NCBI RefSeq assembly: GCF_037042905.1 | Contig: NC_087245.1 | Location: 27,282,001-27,346,000 of the forward strand | Origin: Lytechinus pictus | Taxonomy: Eukaryota > Echinodermata > Echinoidea > Temnopleuroida > Toxopneustidae | Reading direction: 5' to 3' | DNA: 64,000 bases | Shown: positions 36,901-44,728 of the stretch, piece by piece | Layout of the letters: each line of letters opens with the position of its first letter | How positions within the stretch are numbered: position 1 is the first letter of the stretch | Notes under the pieces: generated by a model | Database searches by the model: none | Seen by the model: only the letters and a program-made list of their open reading frames with translations | What the model was told of the DNA's origin: nothing | Made by a program: the position numbers and the translations under genes

Positions 36901-37134
36901 TACTTTAAACGACAATATGACAAACATGTGCAACTGGGGAGGTGGTGCCTTTGTTTTCTTTTTTTTTTAAACAGATAATGCTGTTCATCATCATCCAGAT
37001 ATACAATACCCTTGCCTTACCTGAGCTAATTTCTTTTCATTGTTCTTCGATACAATATATCCGGCTGTAAGCGCTCCAGCTCCAAGGAGAGCACCCCCAA
37101 CAAGTGCCTTCCGCAGACGGTGTGTTAACACCAT
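24813..37134 (-). CDS. GPD2: Glycerol-3-phosphate dehydrogenase, mitochondrial (FAD-dependent)
   Basis: Fifteen exons (listed separately) join in frame from ATG 37132-37134 to TAA 24813-24815, giving 724 residues against about 727 in mammals. The enzyme oxidises glycerol 3-phosphate to dihydroxyacetone phosphate at the outer face of the inner mitochondrial membrane and passes electrons by FAD to ubiquinone (glycerophosphate shuttle). Seen: basic/hydrophobic N-terminus typical of mitochondrial targeting; FAD motif VIGGGATGCG (78-87); SSGTSSRSTKLIHGGVRYLQ (108-127); WSGIRPLVTD (401-410); GGKWTTYR (437-444); two EF-hand loops (638-649, 674-685), the second fully canonical. All introns are GT-AG. 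Calcium activation through the EF-hands is known for the animal enzyme. No frameshift or stop was seen. Confidence 0.98.
25038..25849. mobile_element. hAT-like non-autonomous element in GPD2 intron 14
   Basis: Perfect 8-bp duplication AAGGTTAT at 25030-25037 and 25850-25857. Inverted ends TAGTGCTGTGGTCG and (reverse complement) TAGTGCTGTTGTCGG. Inside each end are repeated blocks of TCGACAT/ATGTCGAC. The element (812 bp) has no transposase frame and explains why intron 14 is the longest of the gene. Confidence 0.88.
26180..26278 (-). CDS. GPD2: GPD2 coding exon 14 (second EF-hand)
   Basis: Residues 656-688. Loop DCNKNGRVELTE (674-685) has D, N, N at positions 1, 3, 5, Gly at 6 and Glu at 12, a canonical calcium-binding loop. 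Confidence 0.97.
26373..26530. mobile_element. MITE in GPD2 intron 13
   Basis: The ends GGGGAGTGTTTCAT and ATGAAACGCTCCCC are inverted, and TCTGACAAG/CTTGTCAGA blocks are mirrored inside. Same terminal sequence type as 13971-14109 and 17273-17388. Confidence 0.6.
26910..27095 (-). CDS. GPD2: GPD2 coding exon 13 (first EF-hand)
   Basis: Residues 594-655. Ends with an EF-hand loop DKEKKGYITPND (638-649); loop position 5 is Lys and position 12 Asp, so calcium binding here may be weak. The same hand is also degenerate in mammals. Confidence 0.96.
27183..27335 (+). repeat. SINE fragment in GPD2 intron 12
   Basis: A tRNA-like start (GTGTCATGGTGTAGCAG) resembling an A box is followed shortly by the tail AAATGCTATATAAATAT and ATTATTATT. 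The middle is missing, so this is a deleted copy. Confidence 0.5.
27470..27769 (+). repeat. tRNA-derived SINE, 5'-truncated, in GPD2 intron 12
   Basis: Starts at a pol III B-box-like GTGTTCGAATCCCACCAC, continues through a body with CTAAATGGGTACCCGG and GGGAATGACTGAGGTAATGA, and ends AGCACTATATAAAAGTGG plus (ATT)n. Oriented opposite to GPD2. The A-box half is absent. Confidence 0.7.
27933..28091 (-). CDS. GPD2: GPD2 coding exon 12
   Basis: Residues 541-593. Contains KEYACTAVDVLARRTRLAFL, a well conserved helix pair, then NVQAAEEALPRIVEIMAKQL. Phase 0 at both ends. Confidence 0.97.
28318..28470 (+). repeat. tRNA-like SINE head in GPD2 intron 11
   Basis: GTAATAGCTCAGTCACTAG resembles an A box and GGTTCAATTTCCC a B box, spaced as in a tRNA. 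The acceptor stem does not pair, and the sequence runs into a hairpin AGAGGACC...GGTCCTCT, so this is a SINE and not a functional tRNA gene. Confidence 0.6.
28572..28703 (-). CDS. GPD2: GPD2 coding exon 11
   Basis: Residues 497-540: VAQHLSNTYGDKAVEVARMA through GKRWPVVGRRLVEDFPYIEA. Forty-four whole codons, phase 0 at both ends. Confidence 0.97.
29362..29540 (-). CDS. GPD2: GPD2 coding exon 10
   Basis: Residues 437-496. GGKWTTYRSMAVDAVDAAVE closes the FAD domain; the rest, up to FIRLIQDFGLENE, opens the helical C-terminal region. Ends in phase 0. Confidence 0.97.
29868..30047. mobile_element. MITE in GPD2 intron 9
   Basis: Left end GGGCATTTCATAAAGTTGT and right end ACAGCTTTATGAAACACCC are inverted; AGTTACAAGTGACTTT and GTCACATGTCACTTACAG are mirrored inside. 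Same family as 15532-15696. Confidence 0.6.
30096..30230 (-). CDS. GPD2: GPD2 coding exon 9
   Basis: Residues 392-436 and one base of Gly437. VRRGDVMAAWSGIRPLVTDP carries the Arg (405) of the IRPL motif known to contact substrate phosphate in the family; ends ISRNHVIDVSHNKLITIAG. Acceptor CTGCAG, donor GTAAGA. Confidence 0.97.
30278..30673. mobile_element. hAT-like remnant in GPD2 intron 8
   Basis: The ends CAGGGTTCCTAGC and (reverse complement) CAGGGTTTTAAGCCC are inverted. The interior repeats AATTCCCTGATTTTTCCC-like units several times. No target duplication can be recognised, so it is old or the ends are misplaced. Confidence 0.45.
30878..31071 (-). CDS. GPD2: GPD2 coding exon 8
   Basis: Residues 327-391 and one base of Val392. 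Contains MGLLDPSTSDGRVIFFLPWE and AGTTDRPCEVTHNPSPSEAD, conserved in the substrate domain. Its acceptor boundary has a decayed tandem duplicate 100 bp upstream in intron 7. Confidence 0.96.
31056..31225. repeat. Tandem duplication across the GPD2 exon 8 acceptor
   Basis: ACCCATGGCTTCAGGACTA at 31057-31075 (exon 8 start plus acceptor) recurs 100 bp away as ACCCATGGCTTGAGGACTA at 31157-31175, and homology continues for about 50 bp into the intron. In GPD2 orientation the upstream copy still has an AG followed by codons for SPQAMGL, then diverges to a stop. It is a decayed pseudo-exon fragment. Confidence 0.65.
31290..31440. repeat. Degenerate tandem repeat in GPD2 intron 7
   Basis: Three units of about 50 bp share CTCATGGAGGG(C/T)AAATGTTGCT(A)AAA and TTGTCAATGGA-like segments. 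No coding role is suggested. Confidence 0.55.
31767..31911 (-). CDS. GPD2: GPD2 coding exon 7
   Basis: Residues 279-326 and two bases of Ser327. Contains the FAD-domain stretch AKCVVNATGPFTDSIRQM and PSSGVHIVLPDYY. Acceptor TATAG, donor GTAGGG. Confidence 0.96.
32225..32465. repeat. 27-bp minisatellite in GPD2 intron 6
   Basis: About nine imperfect units of the form CTGCACTTGAAA-CACCAACATTAACA. It starts about 35 bp past the exon 6 donor, so copy-number variation would change intron length and could affect splicing. Confidence 0.85.
32501..32662 (-). CDS. GPD2: GPD2 coding exon 6
   Basis: Residues 225-278. Begins GQHNDSRMNIALALTAARMG and ends in a variable acidic stretch (FENDVGEEEVRGARLRDRIS). 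Followed in intron 6 by a 27-bp minisatellite starting about 35 bp beyond the donor. Confidence 0.95.
33472..33635 (-). CDS. GPD2: GPD2 coding exon 5
   Basis: Completes Lys170 and runs to the first base of Gly225. Contains WQLPYYWAGIKAYDLVAG and the segment ending VGAIVYYD. In bacterial GlpD this part of the protein contributes to membrane association and quinone access; for this protein that is inference. Confidence 0.96.
34250..34347 (-). CDS. GPD2: GPD2 coding exon 4
   Basis: Residues 138-169 and two bases of Lys170: YKLVKEALHERANLLEIAPH then LSYPLPIMLPVYK. It is conserved with other GPD2 proteins along its full length. Acceptor CACAG, donor GTAAGT. Confidence 0.96.
35048..35172 (-). CDS. 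GPD2: GPD2 coding exon 3
   Basis: Residues 96-137. Contains the family signature SSGTSSRSTKLIHGGVRYLQ, which lies against FAD and the substrate site in known members. Acceptor TGCAG, donor GTAAGT. Confidence 0.97.
35948..36119 (-). CDS. GPD2: GPD2 coding exon 2 (FAD Rossmann motif)
   Basis: Residues 39-95 plus the first base of Gly96. Contains YDVLVIGGGATGCGVALDAV, the beta-alpha-beta dinucleotide motif that binds the ADP part of FAD. Acceptor CCAG, donor GTTAGT. Confidence 0.96.
37021..37134 (-). CDS. GPD2: GPD2 coding exon 1 (start codon, targeting region)
   Basis: Encodes residues 1-38, MVLTHRLRKALVGGALLGAG and on to KKLAQ. It is basic, then small and hydrophobic, like a mitochondrial presequence or N-terminal anchor. 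The ATG was chosen because it opens the frame after an acceptor TTGCAG at about 37153, so this exon also has about 18 bases of 5' UTR and at least one upstream non-coding exon is expected. Donor GTAAGG. Confidence 0.93.
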
Positions 37135-37906
37135 CTTTTCAGGCCAAAATCACTGCAATATTTAAACAAAAGCAAAAAAAAAAGGAGCTAATGATCTTGA
37201 TAACATAGAATTCAGTATGTTTGTCATTATGTGGTAAGTAAAGTATTGCAGACTTGACACTTTAAGTTGACAGACATGATCATTACAACTTCAGTGCAAA
37301 TCCAACATATGACCTCAAGGGCCTTGAGTTTTTTTTTCTCCAAGATTCACAATAAAGAAATCAAGACCTATAGATCGCGTATTAAGATTGATCCAAGTTT
37401 GTTTCTTCTGTTAATACTACATAGTATTGCAACAATGAGGAGTGAAAACACTCAAGTTGTGCCTTGACTGAAAGCTCAACTACATATGTAACATGCCTTT
37501 TTGCCCTCAAATCATTTCAATAAGAACACTGTAAAGTGGAAAATCCTACTTGTCAAAGCAATATTTGTTCTGATTAACTTACATTTTCCCCACATTTTTA
37601 AAGAGAGTGAGCGGTATGGAGACTATAAAAGGAGTTTAAACTTCCAACCGAGGGACTTTGGATTTTATTGAGCAACAGCATTGCTACGGTACATTAAAAA
37701 GGCTATAGGATGGGAGGTCCGATGTCCAGACACTTGTAAGCAGATAAAAACAACATTTTCTCAAAATTTGTGCATTAAGTAGCAAAAATAATGGTTAATA
37801 TTTGTGCTTTTTAATACAGTCTGATATAAACTTATAAAAACTTGATCAACAAGCAAAAAATAGAAGAAAAAAAGTATTAGCAGATAAGGGGGATAATCAA
37901 TATTAA

Positions 37907-39317
37907 AGGGATGCTCCGTGCTGAAAATATTTATATCTAAATAAATATAGTAAAATTCACAGAGCAAATTGCTGAAAATTTCATCAAAATCGGTTAACAA
38001 ATAACGAAGTTAATGAATTCTAAAGTTTAGCAATAGGGGAGAGTGGGGTAAATAAGGCCATGGAGTACATACATGTATGGCCACCTGTTAGTTTTTAGCT
38101 CACTGTTAAAACTTTAAAATGCAGTGTAGACATCTCAACACTTGATTATATAATAATGTATACAGTATGTGTCCACAAATAATATAACTTTGACAGTACA
38201 TGTAGGAAACACAATCCAAGAATCTTTTTTATCCCACAATATTGGATAGGATTTATAAATCAATCCTAAAATGGGGGTGTTTTGGTAAATAACGAAATGT
38301 TAATATGATTGTTACAGTACTAGTAAATGTTCAGTGATTGTATCCAACCAACTGAATTATTCTGAATTCGAATACAGCAACATAAAATAGGTTTCAATCA
38401 GGCAGCCTCATTTGCCCCATATCAGTGGTGCAAATAAGGCCACCTGACAAAAAATATTCATGACTCACTAATATGCAAATTAGGCTCATTAGTTCTAACA
38501 CTTCTAATGGATAATGTCGGTCTACTCTAGATCTAGTAATAGACATCTAATCATGTTTATACTGCTTTACATTAAGATATAATTGGAATTATGAATAAAA
38601 GGTAGCCTCATTCACCCCACTGTCCCCTATATTGCAAAAACAGATACATGCAAGTCATCATGGATATTCTTTAGATGGGCTGATGTCACATCCCCACTCT
38701 CCTTTTTATTATATATGTTATTACATGAAATTACTTTTTTTTCTTCATTTTTTCATACATATGTGAATAATATGTCTCCCTGGTAATGAAATTAGTTGCA
38801 GCAATGAATTATCTAATGCACTTAATCAATTGTAATTCCAATATGTTTGGTTCTTGAGGGAAAAAAATGAATAAACCTAATTTCATATAATAAAATACAA
38901 AAGAACAAGTGGAGATACAACATCATCTGTTTGCTCATTTAATATTTGATTTGATTTATTTTTTGTTCTGCATTCATAATTTCATTACGTAAAAAACATA
39001 ATAGATCGGTAATTGATTTTGGGATGAATCATAAAGAAAAAATACATAATAAAAAAGTCATACTAAGCAAATATGATCTATTACCAACAAAGAAAATTTA
39101 ACATTTACAGTTTGCAGGAGGATTGTCATTATAAGCAGATTGCTTGATATCATGAAGACATGCCTAGAACTGTTTCACCATAAATATGAAAATCTTTAAA
39201 ATGCCATAACTTCTTTATTCATTGTCCAATTTTGATCAAATTTTCAGTGTATTGTTCGTCTGATTTTTCTTAATGTGTTAAAAAAAAATCAAATTATTTT
39301 CAGTCTAGAGTACCCCT
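37907..39317. mobile_element. Foldback MITE with TTAA flanks, interrupted by another MITE
   Basis: TTAA at 37903-37906 and 39318-39321. The ends AGGGATGCTCCG and AGTACCCCT are inverted and the arms (AAAATATTTATATCTAAATA, AAATTTTCAGC) match the elements at 17398 and 42461. The 592-bp element at 38036-38627 interrupts its left half; the remainder, about 0.8 kb, is longer than its relatives, perhaps from further insertion. Confidence 0.7.
38036..38627. mobile_element. MITE with TA duplication nested in a TTAA MITE
   Basis: The ends GGGGAGAGTGGGGTAAATA and (reverse complement) GGGGACAGTGGGGTGAATG are inverted, flanked by TA at 38034-38035 and 38628-38629. Removing it and one TA restores GCAATATTG, matching the uninterrupted relative near 42569 (AAGCAATATTTTG). 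Confidence 0.78.
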
Positions 39318-39694
39318 TTAAATCTCTGACTTGAGACATTGCAGGAGAGTTCTCTTTTTCACTTGCTGAGCTTCCTTATTCAACTTGCCATCAACCTTGA
39401 TTTTGGGCAACAGAAGGAGGACAGACAAGATAAGACAAGCTGAAAATTAAATTGCTGTCTTGTCCGGACACACAATAACTGGGTATACAAATTTTGTGTT
39501 GAAAATATTTTGAATTATATTTTGAATATATTTCAATATCCTCAGAGCGCTCTTTCTAAAGCCTTAGGAAAGAGTGCTGTGAAGTAAAGCTAGGCCAGGG
39601 CTGAGGCATGTCACCAAGCTGAATAATGTCAGAAAATGTTTCTTTCCGGATTCTGGAATCTACAGTTAGTACTAACTGAATGTACAGTCTTAAT

Positions 39695-39885
39695 AATAAT
39701 AATTAGTAAGTTCTTGTATAGCGCATAACAGTTAACAATATGAATAACGTCTATGCGCTTCCAAAGGACTTGGATATTATTACCCCAGTTCAGGCAGCTC
39801 AAACAGCCTTCAAGCGCTCTGAGTATTTCAAGGAATAAATTCCTGTCAGGTACCCATTCACCTCACCTGGGTTGAGTGCAGCACA
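39695..39885 (-). repeat. SINE, minus strand
   Basis: Reverse complement shows CCTCACCTGGGTTGAG-complement, GAGCGCTTGAAGGCTG and a tail with GCGCTATACAAGAAC then (TTA)n. Related to 15100-15356. Confidence 0.6.
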
Positions 39886-40237
39886 GTGCTTCCACTTGCA
39901 AGGAAATTTCCTTGTTTTAGGGAATTTTAAGGATCTTTTGAGTTTTGACTCCACAAGGATTTTTAAAAGGAATTTTGACAATTCAAGGAATTACAAGGAA
40001 AAATGAAAAAAGTCAAGGAATATTTAAGGAAATCCAAGGAAATCTGAGAATTCAAGGAAATTGATTGAATTTCGAAGAAAATAAAGAAAAAAATAATGAT
40101 GAATCTTAAAAATGTTTCATTTCTCACACAATAAACGACTGGATGTCAGACTACTAAATCCACATTCATTTAAATTTTCTTATATGCTGAGACATGTATT
40201 TTATGTGCGCACAGTGGCTATAGCTCTGGACTAAGCC

Positions 40238-40293
40238 ATTGTGAGTTGTGTGCATTGAATTGCTGCCTGTATTCAATGCACACAACTCACAAT
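40238..40293. repeat. Perfect 23-bp hairpin
   Basis: 40238-40260 and 40271-40293 are exact reverse complements around a 10-base loop TGCTGCCTGT. Beyond them CTATAG and ACTAAGC/GCTTAGT extend an imperfect stem out to about 40212-40308. Confidence 0.85.
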
Positions 40294-40304
40294 AGCTTAG
40301 TCTA

Positions 40305-40959
40305 TAGTGGCGTAACTACGGGGGGCAAAAAAATATGGAGGAAAATCATTTGGTTAATGAAATACGTATAATGGTCTTAGTGAATTACTACAAACAAGCC
40401 TTAGAATGCCCCTCTTCAGGTCTGAATTTCAAAAATGTTCAGCTCGCGCTTCGCTTGCAATACTTGAGTAGTCAGATAGGCCTAAGTATCATGTTCATGA
40501 TTACAATGACTGCAAAAGGTGTTTCATGGGTTAGGTGTAATTCTAACAAAATCAGCAAGTGCTTGTATGGTGCTCGCATTAGATGACTATGGTGAGATAT
40601 ATATGCTCTTTATGAATTCCCGTAAACAGTACATGTCCCTGTTTCGTGTCAATATACAAAAAAATTCAGCTCGCGCTTTGCGCTCTCATTGTTTGTTTTG
40701 TGAGAGAGATACGTATCATGATTACAAAACTTTGCTCATATACTTTCTTAGGTCTGAATATAAAAAAAATTCCAGCTCGCGCTTCGCGCTCGCATTATTT
40801 GATAAGTCAGATACATAACCGTTTAATGACACCGTCCTTAAAATATCTCTATAGTATTAGGTTATACGTGGCAATTGAGCGCGCTTCGCGCGCCCACTAA
40901 GTGACTCAACATTTTTGCTGGTGCCCCCCCCCAATGCCATGACTCACAGCGCGCCACTG
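40305..40959. mobile_element. hAT-like element with GCTCGCGCTTCGCGCTCGC motifs
   Basis: The ends TAGTGGCGTAACTACGG and (reverse complement) CAGTGGCGCGCTGTGAG share the CAGTGGCG terminus. Inside, CAGCTCGCGCTTCGC-type motifs recur about every 110-130 bp (40439, 40667, 40773, 40877). Target duplication not found. Related to 50085-51939. Confidence 0.55.
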
Positions 40960-41339
40960 ATTACCATACGGTGCATAAAGACGTCTCTGTTCTGTTTCTT
41001 TACTTTCTTCTCTGTACCTGATCATACCGTACAGCAATTATTAAAGGCTTAGTATTTGATCTGTTGATACATGTATGCAACATTCTACATGATCAGTGAA
41101 ACAACTAGGCTTGTAACTCAAAAATTTAGACAGGTTTTCTCCAGACTCTAATTCAAGGAATTTTGTCCAAATTTAAGGAAATTTTGGAGCTCAAATAATG
41201 AATTCCAGTTTTAAGTTGTGGAAGCACTGGTCATGGATAAAATTCTTTACCATTCCCTGTTTAGGAAAAAAAACTTGGACGAAACTAAACTGAAGCTCTT
41301 GTCTAATTTTCACCCTCAATGGCATTTGCACTGTTTCAC

Positions 41340-41600
41340 CCTGGCATTAGTACCAGTAGCCGGGCCGGGTTCAGGATGTTGAGCCTGAGCTGCTGCGCTA
41401 AGCCGGAGGCCAGCTGGCAATCGCAAAGTCAAAGCCCCAGCCATGGACACACCCCGCGTCCCAAAATAAATGATGCGAGATGCTAGATGCGAGGTACGGC
41501 AGCATAGCCACAGGCACCATGCCCATGCCGAAGACACGGCGGACATGTTCATTTTTGGCCGGCGATTGATCCCGGCCCAGTCTAACTCTAAAAACCCGCA
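41340..41600. other. GC- and CpG-rich segment, unidentified
   Basis: This short stretch is clearly richer in G, C and CpG than its surroundings and has open frames on both strands (for example 41316-41615 minus). None resembles a family I know and no frame has convincing splice borders. It may be part of the GPD2 promoter island or a decayed gene copy. Confidence 0.35.
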
Positions 41601-41764
41601 ATACATGCTATTCATTCATTTGAGTGAGAAATTGTTTTACTATATTCCCAGGTATTTATAAACATTTTAACACCAACAAAACACTATTTTGACACAACTT
41701 TTGCTTCCAATAGAATGTCAACTGATTCCAAACTGTCTCAATTTAGTGATTTTTTTTAACTTAC

Positions 41765-41830
41765 CGATACTGTCGCAGAATTCGAATTCAGCTGCTCAGC
41801 TCGCTCACGTTAACGTCAAAATTACCAGGG
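41765..41830 (-). promoter_or_regulatory. Possible GPD2 non-coding first exon and promoter
   Basis: On the minus strand GACAGTATCG|GTAAGTT gives a strong donor at 41764/41765, in a locally CpG-containing context. GPD2 needs an upstream non-coding exon because its ATG exon begins with an acceptor. The distance to that exon is 4.6 kb. Start site not determined. Confidence 0.3.
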
Positions 41831-41839
41831 CAGGGTCGA

Positions 41840-42450
41840 TCGTGAATAGAAAAAAATAACAATCACGTCATTCTAGCCAAAATCTTGCTCACACAATTCT
41901 TTACAAAATAAAAGTACGTAGTCTGAGAGGTGATGTTGGTCAAGTTTTTGTCTAAATGCCAATGATTTTCCAATTTACGTTAGGCCAAGGTTAGATGTCA
42001 TTAATTAATCTCGATCTCGAAGACAGATTCCATTGCGAGGAGTTATAATAAGAGATGAATACATTAAGAGTGTTAACACACTGACTATATGGTGTAGTAT
42101 AATTCTCGTTTAGCAGACCCTTCTCCTCCATAGCAAGTATACATCGATACGGACAACTATACGTACTACGCGTCAAACGGAAGAGAATGTGTCTCAAGAG
42201 GCATCTACCTTGGACGCGGAAGTGTGATTGATCAGGGATCGGGAGCATGATACTTAATAGTTCTGTAAATTAATATTGATTGCTACAGCTGAACTTTTGT
42301 GCCTATACACGCTATACAGTGCCTTCCTTTTTTAGAATGAGAGGCATGGCGTACAATTGATTGGGTCGTGTATTGGTTTGGTGGCATTAAAAACATAATT
42401 CTTCTTACGAATAATAACTTTCCTTGTATAAAATTTACGATCTATATATT
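41840..42450. other. Intergenic DNA upstream of GPD2
   Basis: Moderately CpG-containing sequence without repeats that I recognise. It could contain GPD2 promoter elements, but no TATA box or factor-site cluster can be argued from sequence alone. Confidence 0.3.
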
Positions 42451-42460
42451 ACAGGCTTAA

Positions 42461-42971
42461 AGGTCTGAAAATATATCTAAATAAAAAAGTAAAATTTTCA
42501 GAGCAAAATGCTAAAAATTTCATCAAAATCGGATAACAAATGACGTAGTTATTGAATGTTAAAGTTAAGCAATATTTTGTGATAATAGTTATGAATATTT
42601 ATTAGGTGGGCTGGTGATGACACACCCCACTTTCCCTTTTCTTATGTTATCATAATTATGAAATCATAATTATTTCATTTTTTCACACAGGTGTGAATAA
42701 TGTGTCTCCTTTATAATGAAATAAGTTGCAGTAATGAATATCTATAATGCACTTAATTAGTTGTCAATCCATTTTCTCAGTTCTTGGTAGTAAAAATTTG
42801 AATAAACCTTATTTCAAGACATGAATGCCTAGAACAGTTTCACCGGCGGAATAATGCAAATCTTTAAAATGCAATAACTCCTTGTCCGATTTTGATCAAA
42901 TTTTCAGTGTTTTTTGGTCTGATTTTTCTTTATCTGTTTATATCATAATATTTTCAGCCCGGAGCACCCCT
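42461..42971. mobile_element. Foldback MITE with TTAA flanks
   Basis: TTAA at 42457-42460 and 42972-42975. AGAGCAAAATGCTAAAAATTT, AAAATCGGATAACAAATGAC and the mirrored right arm match the copies at 17398 and 37907; its uninterrupted AAGCAATATTTTG marks the empty site of the 38036 insertion. The left end is eroded. Confidence 0.68.
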
Positions 42972-42975
42972 TTAA

Positions 42976-44483
42976 CTGTTAACATATTGTGTTTACTCTG
43001 CTGAATAATTGGTGAATGATTGACAACTATAATGGTCGCTGATCAAATCCAAGTATCTCCTTTTAAGAGATAGGCCAGAAAAACCGTAATAAAAAGAGAA
43101 AAGAATAACAATACTGGAAATGAAAAAATTACCTTTTTAGAATGAAATTACAATTTTATGATAGATTTGTGACATAATACTCACAAAATATATTTCACTT
43201 TCTCACCTTTCCCCTTCCTTTTTTTGTTTAGTTTTTATTTTCTCTTTTTTTTCCCCGTTGGTCGTGAACATCTTGGGGGTCATTCGCCCAAAGTCCCCTC
43301 CCCATCTGTATACGTCAGCGAGTCAGGTTAATATTTTTTCTTAGTTTTGTTCATGTAAAGTGTTCAAATAATTCTTTAGGACTTTTTATTCATCAGAACA
43401 TAGTTCTGAGAACATTTTTACATTCAAACTCGCGAAACATTTCATGACGTATTGGCCTACCTAATATCAGGGCTTTAATATATATATGATTGTCAAGGGC
43501 CCGATTCATTGTGCCAATGTCTACTAAGGGCCTTAACATGCATTGGATGTTTTATTTGTTTCTTCCAGTTTGTATAATTTTCCCTGTAAGGAGGTGGCCT
43601 TGCCGTAAAATCTGGGCGTAAAATATAATCATTTAAGACTGCGATATCTTGACAGGTGCAACTTTATTGTCATTATGATATTTCTTTCATTATTTTATCT
43701 GATATTGCCATTGGGCATGCAAGTGCCAATGGCTATTATACTCGCCCTATACTTTGTCATGATTTCTTTTCAAAATTCATTTTGTTAGGCATAAAAAGTG
43801 AGAGAAAGTGGTACTATTTATTGGTTTTAGGTACCCCCTTTAGAAACAGCCGCTTGATTATTTCAAAATTACTGGAGCAATCAATCTGATGAAGGATGTT
43901 TTGGTGAATCTTTTTTTTAAGATCAGCTTTATAATAAACCTTTCTGTATGTTCATTCATTATGTAAAGTTGGGGGCAGATTAAAGCATTCCAAACTGAAA
44001 AGATAAGAGTGCTGGAGAGGGAAAAATATTTGGACAGAAGGGGGTGGGGTCAAGAAGATTAACCCTGATCAGTCACATATCATTGCTCGCGATTCCGAAT
44101 CAAATACCCTTTACATTTTCTTGACTTTTTAGTTTACTATTATTGTGGGTGGGACACGCTGTGTTGACTTCCCTCTGATGATCATGGATCCTTCTAGTAT
44201 AGGATCCATGCTCTGATGTCACTCTTCAATGAACATAGGTGCATGAATTATTAGATATCAATACAAAATAAAGAATGCAACATTACATCTTATAATTTAT
44301 GATACGGGCACGCAGTAAACAATGCCATAATAAATCAGCTTAGAAAGAAAAAAAGTTGTGAATTTTTTTTTTACAGATCATATTGCTGCTCCTTTGAGCA
44401 ATGAATGTATAATCACTAGTTCTCACCCGAATGGTGACACGACATTTGCTCCGGGCTTTATGCCCTCTTATATAAAGTTAGGG
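42976..44483. other. Intergenic DNA
   Basis: No gene or clear element is supported. TC-rich and T-rich runs occur near 43200-43260. Confidence 0.45.
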
Positions 44484-44720
44484 CACTAGCGTACGTAAGG
44501 GGGGGGGGGGCAGACTGCCCCCCTGACGAGTCACAACTCAAGCAGGGGGCGTACCCCTGCCCCCCCCCTGACGAGTTTTTCTGGTACGAAATCCTTTATT
44601 TGCGGTTGAAGACCTTTTTTTTTTCTTTTTTTTTTGCTTGTCAAATTTTTTTTGCGGACGAAATATCCTCCAAAAACTTTGCCCCCCCCCCCCTTTGGGA
44701 AAATCCTGGGTACGCCACTG
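44484..44720. mobile_element. hAT-like MITE with perfect 8-bp duplication
   Basis: AGTTAGGG at 44476-44483 is repeated at 44721-44728. The ends CACTAGCGTACGTAAGG and (reverse complement) CAGTGGCGTACCCAGG are inverted. The 237-bp body contains a short direct repeat, GCCCCCCTGACGAGT, and poly(G/C/T) runs. Confidence 0.83.
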
Positions 44721-44728
44721 AGTTAGGG

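Larger units (their letters stand above)
37153..39883. other. GPD2 5' side, intron 1 or upstream flank
   Basis: The acceptor before the start-codon exon implies that transcribed intron extends upstream through here. No coding exon is recognisable. The stretch is largely filled by the nested MITE pair at 37907-39317 and a SINE. Confidence 0.5.
39884..41229. mobile_element. hAT-like element, host of a nested element
   Basis: The ends CAGTGCTTCCACTTGCAAGG and (reverse complement) CAGTGCTTCCACAACTT are inverted. The interior near both ends is built of AAGGAATTTT-type repeats. The flanks no longer show a convincing 8-bp duplication. The element at 40305-40959 sits inside it. Confidence 0.55.

Noticed and set aside
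39876-41237. 8-bp target duplication for the 39884-41229 element
   Set aside because: GTGCAGCA and GTCATGGA agree at only four of eight bases, no better than chance.
41316-41615. ORF on the minus strand (99 codons) as a real protein
   Set aside because: No family resemblance, no convincing splice sites, and an alternative frame over the same DNA is also open; only the GC-rich composition is notable.
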